This document shows, piece by piece, positions 43,609-52,377 of a stretch of DNA of 64,000 bases (position 1 is its first letter; each line of letters opens with the position of its first letter). The stretch is taken from positions 310,001 through 374,000 of the forward strand of contig CAWHDV010000017.1 of the NCBI GenBank assembly GCA_963828185.1, written 5' to 3'. The notes beneath the pieces were generated by a model, which was given only the letters and a program-made list of their open reading frames with translations, did no database searches and was not told the DNA's origin. The translations under genes were made by a program, and so were the position numbers. Source of the stretch: Rhodoblastus sp963828185 (GTDB taxonomy: Bacteria; Pseudomonadota; Alphaproteobacteria; Rhizobiales; Beijerinckiaceae).

Positions 43609-44354
43609 TCCTGGGACTTTCCGGCGCTCCGGCTCCGGTTTTCGCGCAGCAGACGACAAGGCCGCCGCAACCATGCGACGTTCCCGCCGATCAACTCGCC
43701 GCGCCTGCGCCCCTGCCGCATGTCGCGGCGGCGCTGCGGGATTCAAAAAAACTCAACATCCTGATCATCGGCTCGCCGGTCGGGACAGGCCTGGGGCCGC
43801 GCAAATCCTATCCCGCCGCGCTCGAGGGCCTGCTCGAGCACGCCTTGACGGGAATTGACGTAGTGATCGTCAACCGCCCGGTTTCCGGCGAAGTCGCCGC
43901 CACCGCGCTCGAACAAATCCGCACCGAATTCGCCCTGTTGCGGCCGGACCTGCTGATCTGGCAGGTCGGCGCCAATGACGCGCTCGACCGCGTGCCGCCA
44001 CCGGACTTCGAAGCCGCCTTGCTCGAGGGCGTGCGCTGGATCAAGGAAGCGGGCGCCGATATCCTGCTCGTCGGGTTCGAGGCCAATCCCTGGCTGCATG
44101 ACGATCGCGAAGTCCTCGCCATTCGCGAAGCCACGAGCCGGGTCGCCAAGGCTGAAAACGTGCTTTACCTGCGCCGCTTCGACGCCATGCGCTTTGTCGC
44201 CCGCACGCGCAGCCGCGCGCAGCAGGGCGACCAGCCCTTTTCGCCCGACATCGGTTATGAATGCATGGCCGAACAGGTGGCTCAGGCCGTGGCCGCGAAC
44301 CTGGTGCTGCGCCACGTCCGTCCGATCAAGGCGCCGCCAAAGGCCCCGCAATGA
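43545..44354 (+). CDS. SGNH-hydrolase-fold periplasmic protein, atypical catalytic site
   Basis: 269 aa; ATG 43545 lies inside opgC (ATG 43557 is an alternative). Signal peptide (RAALGLSLILGLSGAPAPVFA). Blocks of the SGNH fold: LNILIIGSPVGTGLG (Ser with G-S-P instead of G-D-S), VNRPVSGEVA (Gly), and IWQVGANDAL (G-x-N-D). Near the C-terminus FSPDIGYECMAEQVA has the Asp but no His where D-x-x-H is expected. It may act as an esterase or O-acyl carrier partner of OpgC, or be non-catalytic. Confidence 0.75.
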   Translation: MGIGMADKARRSARAALGLSLILGLSGAPAPVFAQQTTRPPQPCDVPADQLAAPAPLPHVAAALRDSKKLNILIIGSPVGTGLGPRKSYPAALEGLLEHALTGIDVVIVNRPVSGEVAATALEQIRTEFALLRPDLLIWQVGANDALDRVPPPDFEAALLEGVRWIKEAGADILLVGFEANPWLHDDREVLAIREATSRVAKAENVLYLRRFDAMRFVARTRSRAQQGDQPFSPDIGYECMAEQVAQAVAANLVLRHVRPIKAPPKAPQ

Positions 44355-45931
44355 GCAACGCCAACTCAAGCCAGGATCAATCGGCGACGATCGCCTTCAT
44401 CAAGTCCGAGCTTTTTCGCGAGGCGGGGGCGCCTGTCAGCGGCAAGCAGACCCATGTTTCGCTGATCTTCCTCGCCGGCGACCTGGTGTTCAAGCTGAAG
44501 CGCGCCGTCGCCTTCCCCTATCTCGACTTTTCGACGCCGCAATTACGCGAAAAAGCCTGCCGCGCCGAACTGGCGCTCAATTCCCGCGCCGCGCCCGCGC
44601 TTTATCTCGGCGTGCGCGAGATCACCCGCGAGGAAGGAGGCGGACTGGCCTTCGACGGCCCGGGCGAGCTTGTCGATTGCATCGTCGTCATGCGGCGTTT
44701 CGCGGAAAGTTCGCTGTTTGACGCGATGGCGCGCGAAGGCCGCCTGGCGCCGCGCCACATGGAGGCGCTGGCGCAGACCATCTCGCGTTTCCACGCCAAT
44801 GCGGCGCGCTTTCCCGAAGCCGAGGGCGCCGGGACCATGGCGCATCTGCTCGATCTCAACGAAATTTCCTTTTCACGCTGTCCGATCTTCCCGCTCGCGG
44901 ACGTCGTCCGGGTCAACGAAAAGTTCCGCGCCGAGCTGCGGCGTATCGCCCCCTTGCTCGACTCGCGCGGGCGCGCCGGTTTCGTGCGCCTGTGCCACGG
45001 CGATCTCTACCTCCGCAACATCTGCATGTTCAAGGGCCAGCCTACCCTGTTCGACTGCATCGAATTCGACCCCAGGCTGGCGCAAATCGACACGCTCTAC
45101 GACGTCGCCTTCACGCTGATGGACCTCTGGCTGATCGGCAAGCGCGACCTCGCCAACCTGCTGTTCAACCGCTATGTCAGCGCCTTTTCCCGCACCCTGC
45201 CCGATCTCGCGGCCAAGGTGCGCGACGGCTATGCGGCGCTGCCATTTTTCATGGCGCTGCGCGCCGCCATCCGCGCCCATATCGCGGCGTCACAGGCGCA
45301 TTCGGGCTCAGCCGAAAGAGATGCGGCGCAGGCGCGCGAGGCGCAGGCCTATTTCGCTTTGGCCTCGGACCTGCTCAAGCCGCGCGGAAAAATGCTGGTC
45401 GCCATCGGCGGGTTGTCCGGGTCGGGCAAATCGACGCTGACCGCCGCGCTGGCCGCCGAAATCGGCTCGCCGCCAGGCGCGCGCACGCTGAATTCCGACC
45501 GCACGCGCAAGGCCATGCACAAGATCAGGCCGAACGACCCGCTGCCGCCGGAAGCCTATGAGCTGAACATCACCGCCGCCGTCTACCTGCGCCTGCTGTC
45601 GCGCGCCATGGACGCGCTGTCGCAGGGCGCGGCGGTGATCGTCGACGCGGTCTATTCGACCGAGGAGGAGCGCGCGTCGATAACCAAGCTGGCGCATGAC
45701 CTCGGCGTGCCCTTCGTCGGCATTTGGCTCGAGGCCGATGTCGAAACTTTGCGCCAGCGCGTGCGCGAACGTCCGAAAGGCCCCTCGGACGCCAATGTCG
45801 GCGTGCTCGAAGCGCAGCTCGCGCGCGATCCAGGCAGAATCGACTGGGTCCGCCTCGATGCGGCGGACCCCGACCTCAACAAAAAGGCGCTGCGCTGCCT
45901 GCGCGAGGCGCACGGCCGGGAGGACATCTGA
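44351..45931 (+). CDS. APH-like kinase fused to P-loop kinase
   Basis: 526 aa, start ATG 44351 overlapping the previous stop. The N-terminal ~330 residues are aminoglycoside-phosphotransferase-like (VSLIFLAGDLVFKLKRAVAF; LCHGDLYLRNICMFKGQPTL with H-G-D-L-x-x-x-N; IEFDPRLAQIDTLYDVAF). The C-terminal ~180 have Walker A IGGLSGSGKSTLTAALAAEI and SDRTRKAMH, VIVDAVYSTEEERAS. This fused architecture is common in proteobacteria; the substrates are unknown and resistance should not be assumed. Confidence 0.9.
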   Translation: MSNANSSQDQSATIAFIKSELFREAGAPVSGKQTHVSLIFLAGDLVFKLKRAVAFPYLDFSTPQLREKACRAELALNSRAAPALYLGVREITREEGGGLAFDGPGELVDCIVVMRRFAESSLFDAMAREGRLAPRHMEALAQTISRFHANAARFPEAEGAGTMAHLLDLNEISFSRCPIFPLADVVRVNEKFRAELRRIAPLLDSRGRAGFVRLCHGDLYLRNICMFKGQPTLFDCIEFDPRLAQIDTLYDVAFTLMDLWLIGKRDLANLLFNRYVSAFSRTLPDLAAKVRDGYAALPFFMALRAAIRAHIAASQAHSGSAERDAAQAREAQAYFALASDLLKPRGKMLVAIGGLSGSGKSTLTAALAAEIGSPPGARTLNSDRTRKAMHKIRPNDPLPPEAYELNITAAVYLRLLSRAMDALSQGAAVIVDAVYSTEEERASITKLAHDLGVPFVGIWLEADVETLRQRVRERPKGPSDANVGVLEAQLARDPGRIDWVRLDAADPDLNKKALRCLREAHGREDI

Positions 45932-45956
45932 CCGTCCAAGAGCTTTAAGTAGACCG

Positions 45957-48755
45957 CTAAGAGCATTGGTCGATCAGATGCAGGATCGAGCGGTAGCGGC
46001 GGCCCGAATGCGAGGCCAGGCCGATCTCGCAGGTGCGGCTGGTCGAATAGCCCTCGGCGCAATCGCGCGGCAGCGCCTCGGACAGATGGCGCAGGGCGTG
46101 ATCGTTGAGTTCGGGCGTGGAAAAGCCCTTGTCGCCCGCAAAGCCGCAGCATTTCACGTCCGGCGGCGCGATGACCTGTTTCGCGCATTTTCTCGCCAGG
46201 CCGAGCAGCATGTCGGCGAGTCCCATCTTGCGCGCCGAACAGGTGACGTGCACAGCGACCGGCCCGTCGATCGGGCGGAAATCGAGTTTCGGCGCGACAT
46301 GCAGGCCCAGGAATTCGATCAGATCGAGCGGCGCGAACTTTTCGCTCGAATAGGTTTTCGCCCGCGACGCGCAGGGCGAAGTGTCGAACACCACGGGAAT
46401 TTTCTCGCCCTGCGCCGCAAGCCTCTCCGCCAGTTCGCGCGCCTTTTTCTCGGCCGCGCCGGCAAGGCCTTTCGAGGCGAAAGGCTGGCCGCAGCAGAGC
46501 TCATCCTGCTTTTCCGGCGTGATCAGACGAAAGCCGGCGCGGGCGAAAACGCGCGCCGCCACCGCCCGCGTGTCCTCGCTGTCGTCGCCGCGCGGAAAAT
46601 CCATCGCGCGGCTGGCGCAGCTCTCAAAAAACAGCACGGGCTGGCCCTCGCCGCTCGCCTCAAACGGCTTTCTTTCCACCCATTTTGCGCGCGGAAACTG
46701 CGGCGTCCACAATGGCGCGGACAGCTTTTCATGCGCCAGCCGCGCGCCGGCGGCCATCGTCCGCTCCCCCACAATTCCGTGCGCAAAATCGGCGACGGCG
46801 AGGCCAGCGCGGGTGGCGTTCAGCGTCATGGCGAAGTGATCGCCCAGCGCCTGGCCGATCATTTTCGCCACCGGTCCCACCTTCTCCGCGCGCAAAAAAC
46901 GGATGAAATCGCCGGTGTTGATTTCCAGCGGACAGACGGTGGAGCACAGCGAGCAACCGGCGCAGGTGGCGTCGCCGGCATAGATGTAAGACTGGCGGAT
47001 CTCCGCCAGGCGTGGCGAAGTCGGGTCGTCGCAGGCGAGCCGCGCCATTTCGCGGCCCGCAGCGATGCGCTGGCGCGGCGACAGGGTGAGGCCGTGCGAC
47101 GGGCATTGCGGTTCGCAGAAGCCGCATTCGATGCAGCTGTCCACGAGGTTCGAGACTTTCGGCAGCGGCTTCAGGTTCTTCAGGTGAACCTGCGGATCGT
47201 CGTTGAGCAGCACGCCGGGATTGAGCAGGTTTTGCGGATCGACCAAAGCCTTGATGCGCCGCATCAGTTGATAGGCCTGCGCGCCCCATTCGCGTTCGAC
47301 GAAGGGCGCCATGTTGCGGCCTGTGCCATGCTCGGCCTTGAGCGAACCGTCGTATTTGCCGACGACGAGTTCGGCCAGCGCCTCCATGAAACCGGAATAG
47401 CGCGTGAGTTCCGCCTCCTCGTCAAAACCCTGGGCGAAGACGAAGTGCAAATTGCCTTCGAGCGCATGGCCGAAGATGATCGCCTTGTCGTAGCCGTGCG
47501 CGTCGAGCAGCGCGCGCAGATCCGTGGTCGCCTCGGCGAGCCTTGGCACGGGAAAGGCCACATCCTCGATGATCACAGTCGTGCCGGCCGGGCGCTTGCC
47601 GCCGACCGCCGGAAAGGTTCCCTTGCGAATGTCCCAGTAACGCGAGCATTCGAGCGGATCGTGCGAGAAATTGACGCCATTGAGCGTCGTCGTGGCGTCG
47701 ATCGCGGCGACGACTTGCAAGATGCGATCTTGCAGCGTCGCCGCATCCGGCCCGCGCGCCTCGATCAGCAGGGCCGCGGCGCCCGAGCCAAGCGCATCGA
47801 CGTCCGGCATGCCCTTCTTGTGTTTCACGCTTTCGAGCGACGCCCGATCGAGCAATTCCACCGCCTCGACCTGGGTCAGCTTCAAAGCCGAGACCGCGCG
47901 GCAGGCGGCGGGCAAATCGGCGAAGACGACGAAGGCCGACGCCTTGTCGCGATATTCCGGCACGGTCTGGTAATCGATGCGCGCAATGAAGCCGAGCGTG
48001 CCCTCCGAGCCGATCATCAGATGGGTGAGGACGTCGATCGGATCGTCGAAATCGACCAGCGCATTGATGGCGTAGCCGGTGGTGTTCTTCAGCCGGAATT
48101 TTTCACGGATGCGCGCGGCGAGCGTCGCGTCGGCGCGGGCGTCTCGGGCAATCTGCGCCAGCCCTTCGAGCATCGCCGCGTGGCGCGCGCGGAACGCCGC
48201 GACGTTCGCGGGATCGGCTGTGTCGAGCACGGAGCCGTCGGCCAGCGCGACGCGCATCGAGGTCAGCGTGTTGTATGAATTCTGGCCCGTGCCGCAGCAC
48301 ATGCCGGAAGCGTTGTTGGCGGCGATGCCGCCAATCTTCGCCGTGGCGATCGACGCCGGATCGGGGCCGATTTTCCGCCCGAACGGCGCGAGCAGCCGAT
48401 TGGCGTCGCCGCCGACCAGCGCGGGGCCCAGTCCCGCGACGCAACTGCCGGGATTATAGCTGAAAGTCCGAAAGCCCTCGCCCAGAGTGATGAGGACGGA
48501 ATTGGTGACCGCCTGCCCGGACAGCGAGGTGCCGGCGGCGCGGAACGTCACCGGCGCTCCTTTGGCGCGACATTGCGCCAGCACTTCGAGCGCCTGTCGC
48601 TCGCTTTCGACAATGACGACGATGCGCGGGTTGAGGCGATAGAAGCTCGCGTCCGTTCCATAGGCGAAAGTGCGCAGCGGATCGGTGATGATCGCCGGCT
48701 TCGGAAGGACGGATTCGAGCGAAAGCGCCAGGGCGGCGTAGTCGATGTCGCGCAT
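45957..48755 (-). CDS. dld: FAD-linked, Fe-S D-lactate dehydrogenase (Dld-II type)
   Basis: 932 aa from the ATG at 48755, with an AGGGGA site; the longer upstream frame is antisense-like noise through lctP. PCMH-type FAD domain (VTFRAAGTSLSGQAVTNSVL; GGIAANNASGMCCGTGQNSY; GSEGTLGFIARIDY), FAD-oxidase C-terminal domain (ALEGNLHFVFAQGF; KAEHGTGRNMAPFVEREWG), two 4Fe-4S sites (CIECGFCEPQCPS; CAGCSLCSTVCPLE) and two CCG modules (CCGQPF; CCGFAGDKG). It oxidises D-lactate (or a related 2-hydroxyacid) to pyruvate with electrons to the respiratory chain. It is downstream of the lactate permease. Confidence 0.9.
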   Translation of the reverse strand: MRDIDYAALALSLESVLPKPAIITDPLRTFAYGTDASFYRLNPRIVVIVESERQALEVLAQCRAKGAPVTFRAAGTSLSGQAVTNSVLITLGEGFRTFSYNPGSCVAGLGPALVGGDANRLLAPFGRKIGPDPASIATAKIGGIAANNASGMCCGTGQNSYNTLTSMRVALADGSVLDTADPANVAAFRARHAAMLEGLAQIARDARADATLAARIREKFRLKNTTGYAINALVDFDDPIDVLTHLMIGSEGTLGFIARIDYQTVPEYRDKASAFVVFADLPAACRAVSALKLTQVEAVELLDRASLESVKHKKGMPDVDALGSGAAALLIEARGPDAATLQDRILQVVAAIDATTTLNGVNFSHDPLECSRYWDIRKGTFPAVGGKRPAGTTVIIEDVAFPVPRLAEATTDLRALLDAHGYDKAIIFGHALEGNLHFVFAQGFDEEAELTRYSGFMEALAELVVGKYDGSLKAEHGTGRNMAPFVEREWGAQAYQLMRRIKALVDPQNLLNPGVLLNDDPQVHLKNLKPLPKVSNLVDSCIECGFCEPQCPSHGLTLSPRQRIAAGREMARLACDDPTSPRLAEIRQSYIYAGDATCAGCSLCSTVCPLEINTGDFIRFLRAEKVGPVAKMIGQALGDHFAMTLNATRAGLAVADFAHGIVGERTMAAGARLAHEKLSAPLWTPQFPRAKWVERKPFEASGEGQPVLFFESCASRAMDFPRGDDSEDTRAVAARVFARAGFRLITPEKQDELCCGQPFASKGLAGAAEKKARELAERLAAQGEKIPVVFDTSPCASRAKTYSSEKFAPLDLIEFLGLHVAPKLDFRPIDGPVAVHVTCSARKMGLADMLLGLARKCAKQVIAPPDVKCCGFAGDKGFSTPELNDHALRHLSEALPRDCAEGYSTSRTCEIGLASHSGRRYRSILHLIDQCS

Positions 48756-48786
48756 TTTGGCGTCCCCTGCTGGCTTCTTGTTTTTT

Positions 48787-48819
48787 GGCCCGCGCCGGCG
48801 GGAGGATCCGGCGCGGGCC
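48787..48819. other. Strong hairpin between lctP and dld
   Basis: ggcccgcgccgg (48787-48798) pairs perfectly with ccggcgcgggcc (48808-48819). On the transcribed minus strand it is followed by an A run, not a T run, so it is not a standard terminator. It may tune the dld/lctP transcript ratio by processing or stabilisation. Confidence 0.7.
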
Positions 48820-48892
48820 GCTCTTGATGGCAAGGGGATGTCGAAAACGCCCCTGCCGTCCGCGCCTTGCGGCGCGGACGCGAGCAACGGTC

Positions 48893-50512
48893 CTATTGTC
48901 CGGCGACGACCGGGATGATCCAGGGAATGAGATATTGCTGGACGATGACCAGGACGCCGAGCAGCAGCGTCAGGACGATGCTGTGGCCGAAGGTGCGGGC
49001 GAAGACCGCGCCCTCGTGACCCTTCAGGTCGGTCACGGCGACGCCGGTGGCGATGTTCTGCGGCGAGATCATCTTGCCCATCACACCGCCGGAGGAATTG
49101 GTGGCGGCGAAAAGCACCGGGTTGAGGTTGAGCTGGTGCGCCGCGACCACCTGGAGATTGCCGAACAAGGCGTTGCCCGACGTGTCGCTGCCCGCCAGCA
49201 TCACCGCGAGCCAGCCCAGGAACGGCGAGAGCAGCACGAACAGCTTGCCGGTCGAGGCCACGCCATAGCCCAGCGTATAGGCGAGGCCGGAATAGTTCAT
49301 CAGATAGGCGAGGCCGACGATGAACATGACGGTCAGGACCGCAAGCCACGCCTGCCTGATCGTCACGCCGACGCAATCGAGGAAACCGCGCGGCGAAAGC
49401 TTGAACAACGCGGCGTTGATGATCGCGGCTACAAGGATCGCCGTGCCGGTGCCGAGCGGCTGGAAGCCCCAGACGGCGGCATATGGCTTGTTGTTGTAAA
49501 GGGTGATCGAGATCGCCTTGTCGAGGCCCGGCCAATGGATCTTCGCCTGGCCGATGTTTGCGATGCTGAAATGCGTCCACAAGATCACCAGACCCGAGAC
49601 GATCAGCCAGGGCAGCCAGCCCTGCCAGGGCGCGACTCCGTCCGCCTTGCCTTCGCTCTCGAAGGTCGCCCTGTTGATGGCGAATTCCGCGTCCGGCGCC
49701 GGACGCCAGACCTGCAGGAACAAAAGCGTGCAGAGCAGCGAGCCGAGCGAGGCCAAAACGTCGGTCAGGTGATAGTCGAGGATGTTCGAAGCCACGAACT
49801 GCGACACGCCGAAACTGCCGCCCGCCACCAGCAGGACCGGCCATAGCGCGCGGATCGAGCGCATGCCGCCATAGGCCGCCATGACATAGAAGGGCAGAAG
49901 CACCGCCATGATCGGCAATTGCCGTCCGATCATCGCGCCCAGGGCTTGCGCGGGAAGGCCCGTGACCGCGCCGAGCACCGTCACCGGCACGCCGAGGCCG
50001 CCGAAGGCCACCGGCGCAGTGTTGAAGATCAGCACGAACACCAGGGCTTCGAGCGGCGGAAAGCCGACCATGATCAAGAGCGAACTGGTGATGGCGACCG
50101 GGGTGCCGAAGCCGGCGACGCCTTCGAGCAGGGCGCCGAAGCAAAAGCCGACCACGACCAGCACGACGCGCCGGTCATTGGGGAGATGGTTGAAGATCCA
50201 GGCGCGAAAGGCGTCGAAGCGGCCGGTCTTCACGGCGATATTGTATAGCAGCAGGGCGTTGAGGACGATCCACATGACCGGCCACAGCGCGAAGACCGCG
50301 CCATTGGCCACGGAATTGAGCGCCAGGCCGACCGGCATTTTCCACGCGGCGATCGCGATGACCAGGCCGACGACGAGCCCGGCCAGCGCAGCCTCCCAGG
50401 CGGGGCGACGCAGCAGGCCGAGCAGGACGAGCACAGTGACGACGGGCAAAACCGCCACCACGAAGGAGAGAGCGAGGCTCCCTCCGACAGGAACCAAGAG
50501 CTGACTGAACAT
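48893..50512 (-). CDS. lctP: L-lactate permease LctP/LldP family
   Basis: 539 aa from the ATG at 50512, which has GGGAGG five bases upstream. About 13 membrane helices. Characteristic segments: VFALWPVMWIVLNALLLYNI, GFCFGALLEGVAGFGTPVAI, TSSLLIMVGFPPLEALVFVL, LGWLAVMLAGSDTSGNALFG and ATNSSGGVMGKMISPQNIAT. It imports lactate with protons. Forms an operon with dld and is divergent from the GntR regulator. Confidence 0.95.
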   Translation of the reverse strand: MFSQLLVPVGGSLALSFVVAVLPVVTVLVLLGLLRRPAWEAALAGLVVGLVIAIAAWKMPVGLALNSVANGAVFALWPVMWIVLNALLLYNIAVKTGRFDAFRAWIFNHLPNDRRVVLVVVGFCFGALLEGVAGFGTPVAITSSLLIMVGFPPLEALVFVLIFNTAPVAFGGLGVPVTVLGAVTGLPAQALGAMIGRQLPIMAVLLPFYVMAAYGGMRSIRALWPVLLVAGGSFGVSQFVASNILDYHLTDVLASLGSLLCTLLFLQVWRPAPDAEFAINRATFESEGKADGVAPWQGWLPWLIVSGLVILWTHFSIANIGQAKIHWPGLDKAISITLYNNKPYAAVWGFQPLGTGTAILVAAIINAALFKLSPRGFLDCVGVTIRQAWLAVLTVMFIVGLAYLMNYSGLAYTLGYGVASTGKLFVLLSPFLGWLAVMLAGSDTSGNALFGNLQVVAAHQLNLNPVLFAATNSSGGVMGKMISPQNIATGVAVTDLKGHEGAVFARTFGHSIVLTLLLGVLVIVQQYLIPWIIPVVAGQ

Positions 50513-50597
50513 TTTCCCTCCCATTGGCCTTCTTTTGAGACCGGCCGGCTTTTTTTGATCCCGCGCCGCAACGCGCCAGCGCGCCATTCCAAAGCTT

Positions 50598-50616
50598 TGG
50601 TATTTTTATTTTACCA
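50598..50616. promoter_or_regulatory. TGGT-N11-ACCA operator-like site, lctP/regulator region
   Basis: TGGTATTTTTATTTTACCA lies midway between the divergent lctP and GntR-regulator genes, in an AT-rich island. Including two upstream Ts it matches the site at 51522-51540 at 18 of 21 positions. TGGT/ACCA half-sites are typical of FCD-class GntR regulators (PdhR, LldR), so the regulator next door probably binds here. Confidence 0.7.
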
Positions 50617-50734
50617 CTTTTTGTTACAGGATATTTTTTTGGCTCGCAAGCCGTCGGCGAAACGAATAGCATTGAACTTTAGCGCCCCGCCCCCATTACC
50701 GACAGATCAGCCAGAGGGACACAAGGGACTCGTC

Positions 50735-51496
50735 ATGGAACCCGTCCGCAACCAGAAGCTCGCCGACGCCATCGCCGCGCATCTCGAACAGTTGATCCTC
50801 GAAGGCGCCTTGCGTCCAGGGGAAAAACTCGCCGCCGAGCGCGAACTGGCGGAAAAGCTCGAAGTGTCCCGCCCCTCGCTGCGCGACGCGCTGGAAAAGC
50901 TGCGCGAGCGCGGCCTGATCGAGACCACGAAGTCGGGCGCTTATGTCACCCAGTTCATGGCCTCGCTGACCGAGCCGCTGGCGTCGATGATGCAGTCGAA
51001 CGAGCAGGCGCTGATCGACTATCTCGAATATCGGCAACTGGTCGAAGGCGAGGCGGCGCGGCTGGCGGCGCTGCGGGCGACCGACATCGAGCGCGAGGCG
51101 ATCGGCGCCTGCCTGCAACGCATGCGCTCGGCGCACGAGGTCGACGATCCGACGGCCGAGGGCGAAGCCGACGTCGACCTGCATCTCCTCATCTATGAAG
51201 CGGCGCATAACCTCGTGCTGCTGCATGTCATGCGGGCCTTTTCCGAAATGCTGCGCGGCGGCGTGTTCTACAATCGCCACCAGCTCTACACCCGTCCCGG
51301 CGTGCGCGACCTGCTGCTCCAGCAGCACCTGGCGATCGGCGAAGCCGTGCTTGCGCGCGATCCGGAAAAAGCCGCCGAGGCCGCCGCCAACCATGTCAGC
51401 GCGACAGCCGTGACGCTCGAGGATATCCGCCAGGAGCAGACGCGCGTCGCCCGCGCCCTGCGCCGCATGGGCCGCTCCGAATTCGTCGCGCACTGA
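50735..51496 (+). CDS. lldR: GntR/FCD family regulator (LldR/PdhR-like)
   Basis: 253 aa from the ATG at 50735; the frame is open further upstream but similarity begins here. The wHTH reads DAIAAHLEQLILEGALRPGE, KLAAERELAEKLEVSRPSLR, DALEKLRERGLIETTKSGAY. The FCD effector domain has LEYRQLVEGEAARLAALRAT, DLHLLIYEAAHNLVLLHVM and LLQQHLAIGEAVLARDPEKA with metal-binding Asp/His. It probably represses lctP-dld and lutABC in the absence of lactate, acting at the two TGGT-N11-ACCA sites. Confidence 0.88.
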   Translation: MEPVRNQKLADAIAAHLEQLILEGALRPGEKLAAERELAEKLEVSRPSLRDALEKLRERGLIETTKSGAYVTQFMASLTEPLASMMQSNEQALIDYLEYRQLVEGEAARLAALRATDIEREAIGACLQRMRSAHEVDDPTAEGEADVDLHLLIYEAAHNLVLLHVMRAFSEMLRGGVFYNRHQLYTRPGVRDLLLQQHLAIGEAVLARDPEKAAEAAANHVSATAVTLEDIRQEQTRVARALRRMGRSEFVAH

Positions 51497-51521
51497 CGGC
51501 GGTTCACGACGCTGATCCGTT

Positions 51522-51561
51522 TGGTAATATTATTTGACCAGAGAAGACTTTTGCTTATAGA
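51522..51561 (+). promoter_or_regulatory. lutABC promoter with TGGT-N11-ACCA operator
   Basis: TGGTAATATTATTTGACCA (51522-51540) repeats the pattern found before lctP. A promoter with TTGACC (51534-51539) and TATAGA (51556-51561), 16 bases apart, overlaps its right half. Binding there would block RNA polymerase. lutA starts 42 bases further on. Confidence 0.7.
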
Positions 51562-51602
51562 CTTGTTTCAAGGCCAGCCGGACAGAGCGCGAGCCAAAAG
51601 GG

Positions 51603-52376
51603 ATGGAAGAAGTGAGCGATCCGATCAAACCGCGCGTCGGCCTGTTCGTCACCTGCCTCGTGGACGCCATGCGGCCGAACATCGGCTTCGCGGCGATCAG
51701 GCTGCTCGAGGCCGCGGGCTGCGAGGTGGTGGTTCCCGAGCGCCAGACCTGCTGCGGTCAGCCGGCCTATAACAGCGGCGCCGACGCCGCGAGCGTCCCC
51801 ATCGCCCGCCAGACCATCGAGGCTTTCGAAGGTTTCGACTATCTCGTCGCGCCGTCGGGCTCCTGCGGCGGCATGATAAGAGCGCATTATCCCGAACTTT
51901 TCGCCGACGACCCGGTCTGGGCGCCGCGCGCGCAGAAACTGGCGGCGAAGACTTACGAGCTTCTCTCATTTCTCGTCGACGTGCGCGGCTTCAGGCCCGA
52001 AAACGTCGCCTGCAAGGCGAGTGCGACCTATCACGATAGCTGCTCCGGCCTGCGCGAACTCGGCGTCAAGGCGCAGCCGCGCAAACTGCTCGCCTCCGTC
52101 GAGGGGCTGGAGCTGCGCCCGCTCGACGGCGAGGAAACCTGCTGCGGTTTCGGCGGGACCTTTTGCGTCAAATATTCCAACATCTCCAATTCCATCGTCG
52201 GCGAGAAGTCGGACAGTGTCAGGGCCACGGGCGCCGACCTGCTGCTCGGCGGCGACCTCGGCTGCCTGATGAACATGGCCGGCAAGCTGCATCGCGAAGG
52301 CGCGAAAACCCGGGTGTTCCATGCGGCGGAAGTGCTGGCCGGCATGGCCGACGCCGCCATCGGCGAGGAGACTTGA
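51603..52376 (+). CDS. lutA: L-lactate oxidation protein LutA (LldE), CCG-domain
   Basis: 257 aa. Two cysteine-rich CCG modules: RQTCCGQPAYNSGADAASVP and EETCCGFGGTFCVKYSNISN, plus the upstream VTCLVDAMRPNIGFA and the PSGSCGGMIRAHYPE and YHDSCSGLRELGV segments that complete each cluster site. It is a subunit of the LutABC Fe-S lactate dehydrogenase system producing pyruvate. First gene of lutABC under the operator-bearing promoter. Confidence 0.95.
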   Translation: MEEVSDPIKPRVGLFVTCLVDAMRPNIGFAAIRLLEAAGCEVVVPERQTCCGQPAYNSGADAASVPIARQTIEAFEGFDYLVAPSGSCGGMIRAHYPELFADDPVWAPRAQKLAAKTYELLSFLVDVRGFRPENVACKASATYHDSCSGLRELGVKAQPRKLLASVEGLELRPLDGEETCCGFGGTFCVKYSNISNSIVGEKSDSVRATGADLLLGGDLGCLMNMAGKLHREGAKTRVFHAAEVLAGMADAAIGEET

Positions 52377-52377
52377 G

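Noticed and set aside
44351..45931. Aminoglycoside resistance gene
   Set aside because: The APH-like domain is part of a widespread chromosomal fusion with a P-loop kinase, not a resistance determinant.
45696..48278. 860-codon plus-strand open frame opposite dld
   Set aside because: Antisense shadow of a GC-rich gene; composition rich in Arg/Ala/Gly with no family content.
48787..48819. Terminator after lctP
   Set aside because: Hairpin is followed by A residues on the transcribed strand, not by a T run.
48756..50144. Very long minus-strand open frame extending dld upstream to 1395 codons
   Set aside because: The extra part is Arg/Ala-rich, out-of-frame reading through lctP; dld similarity and a ribosome site begin at 48755.
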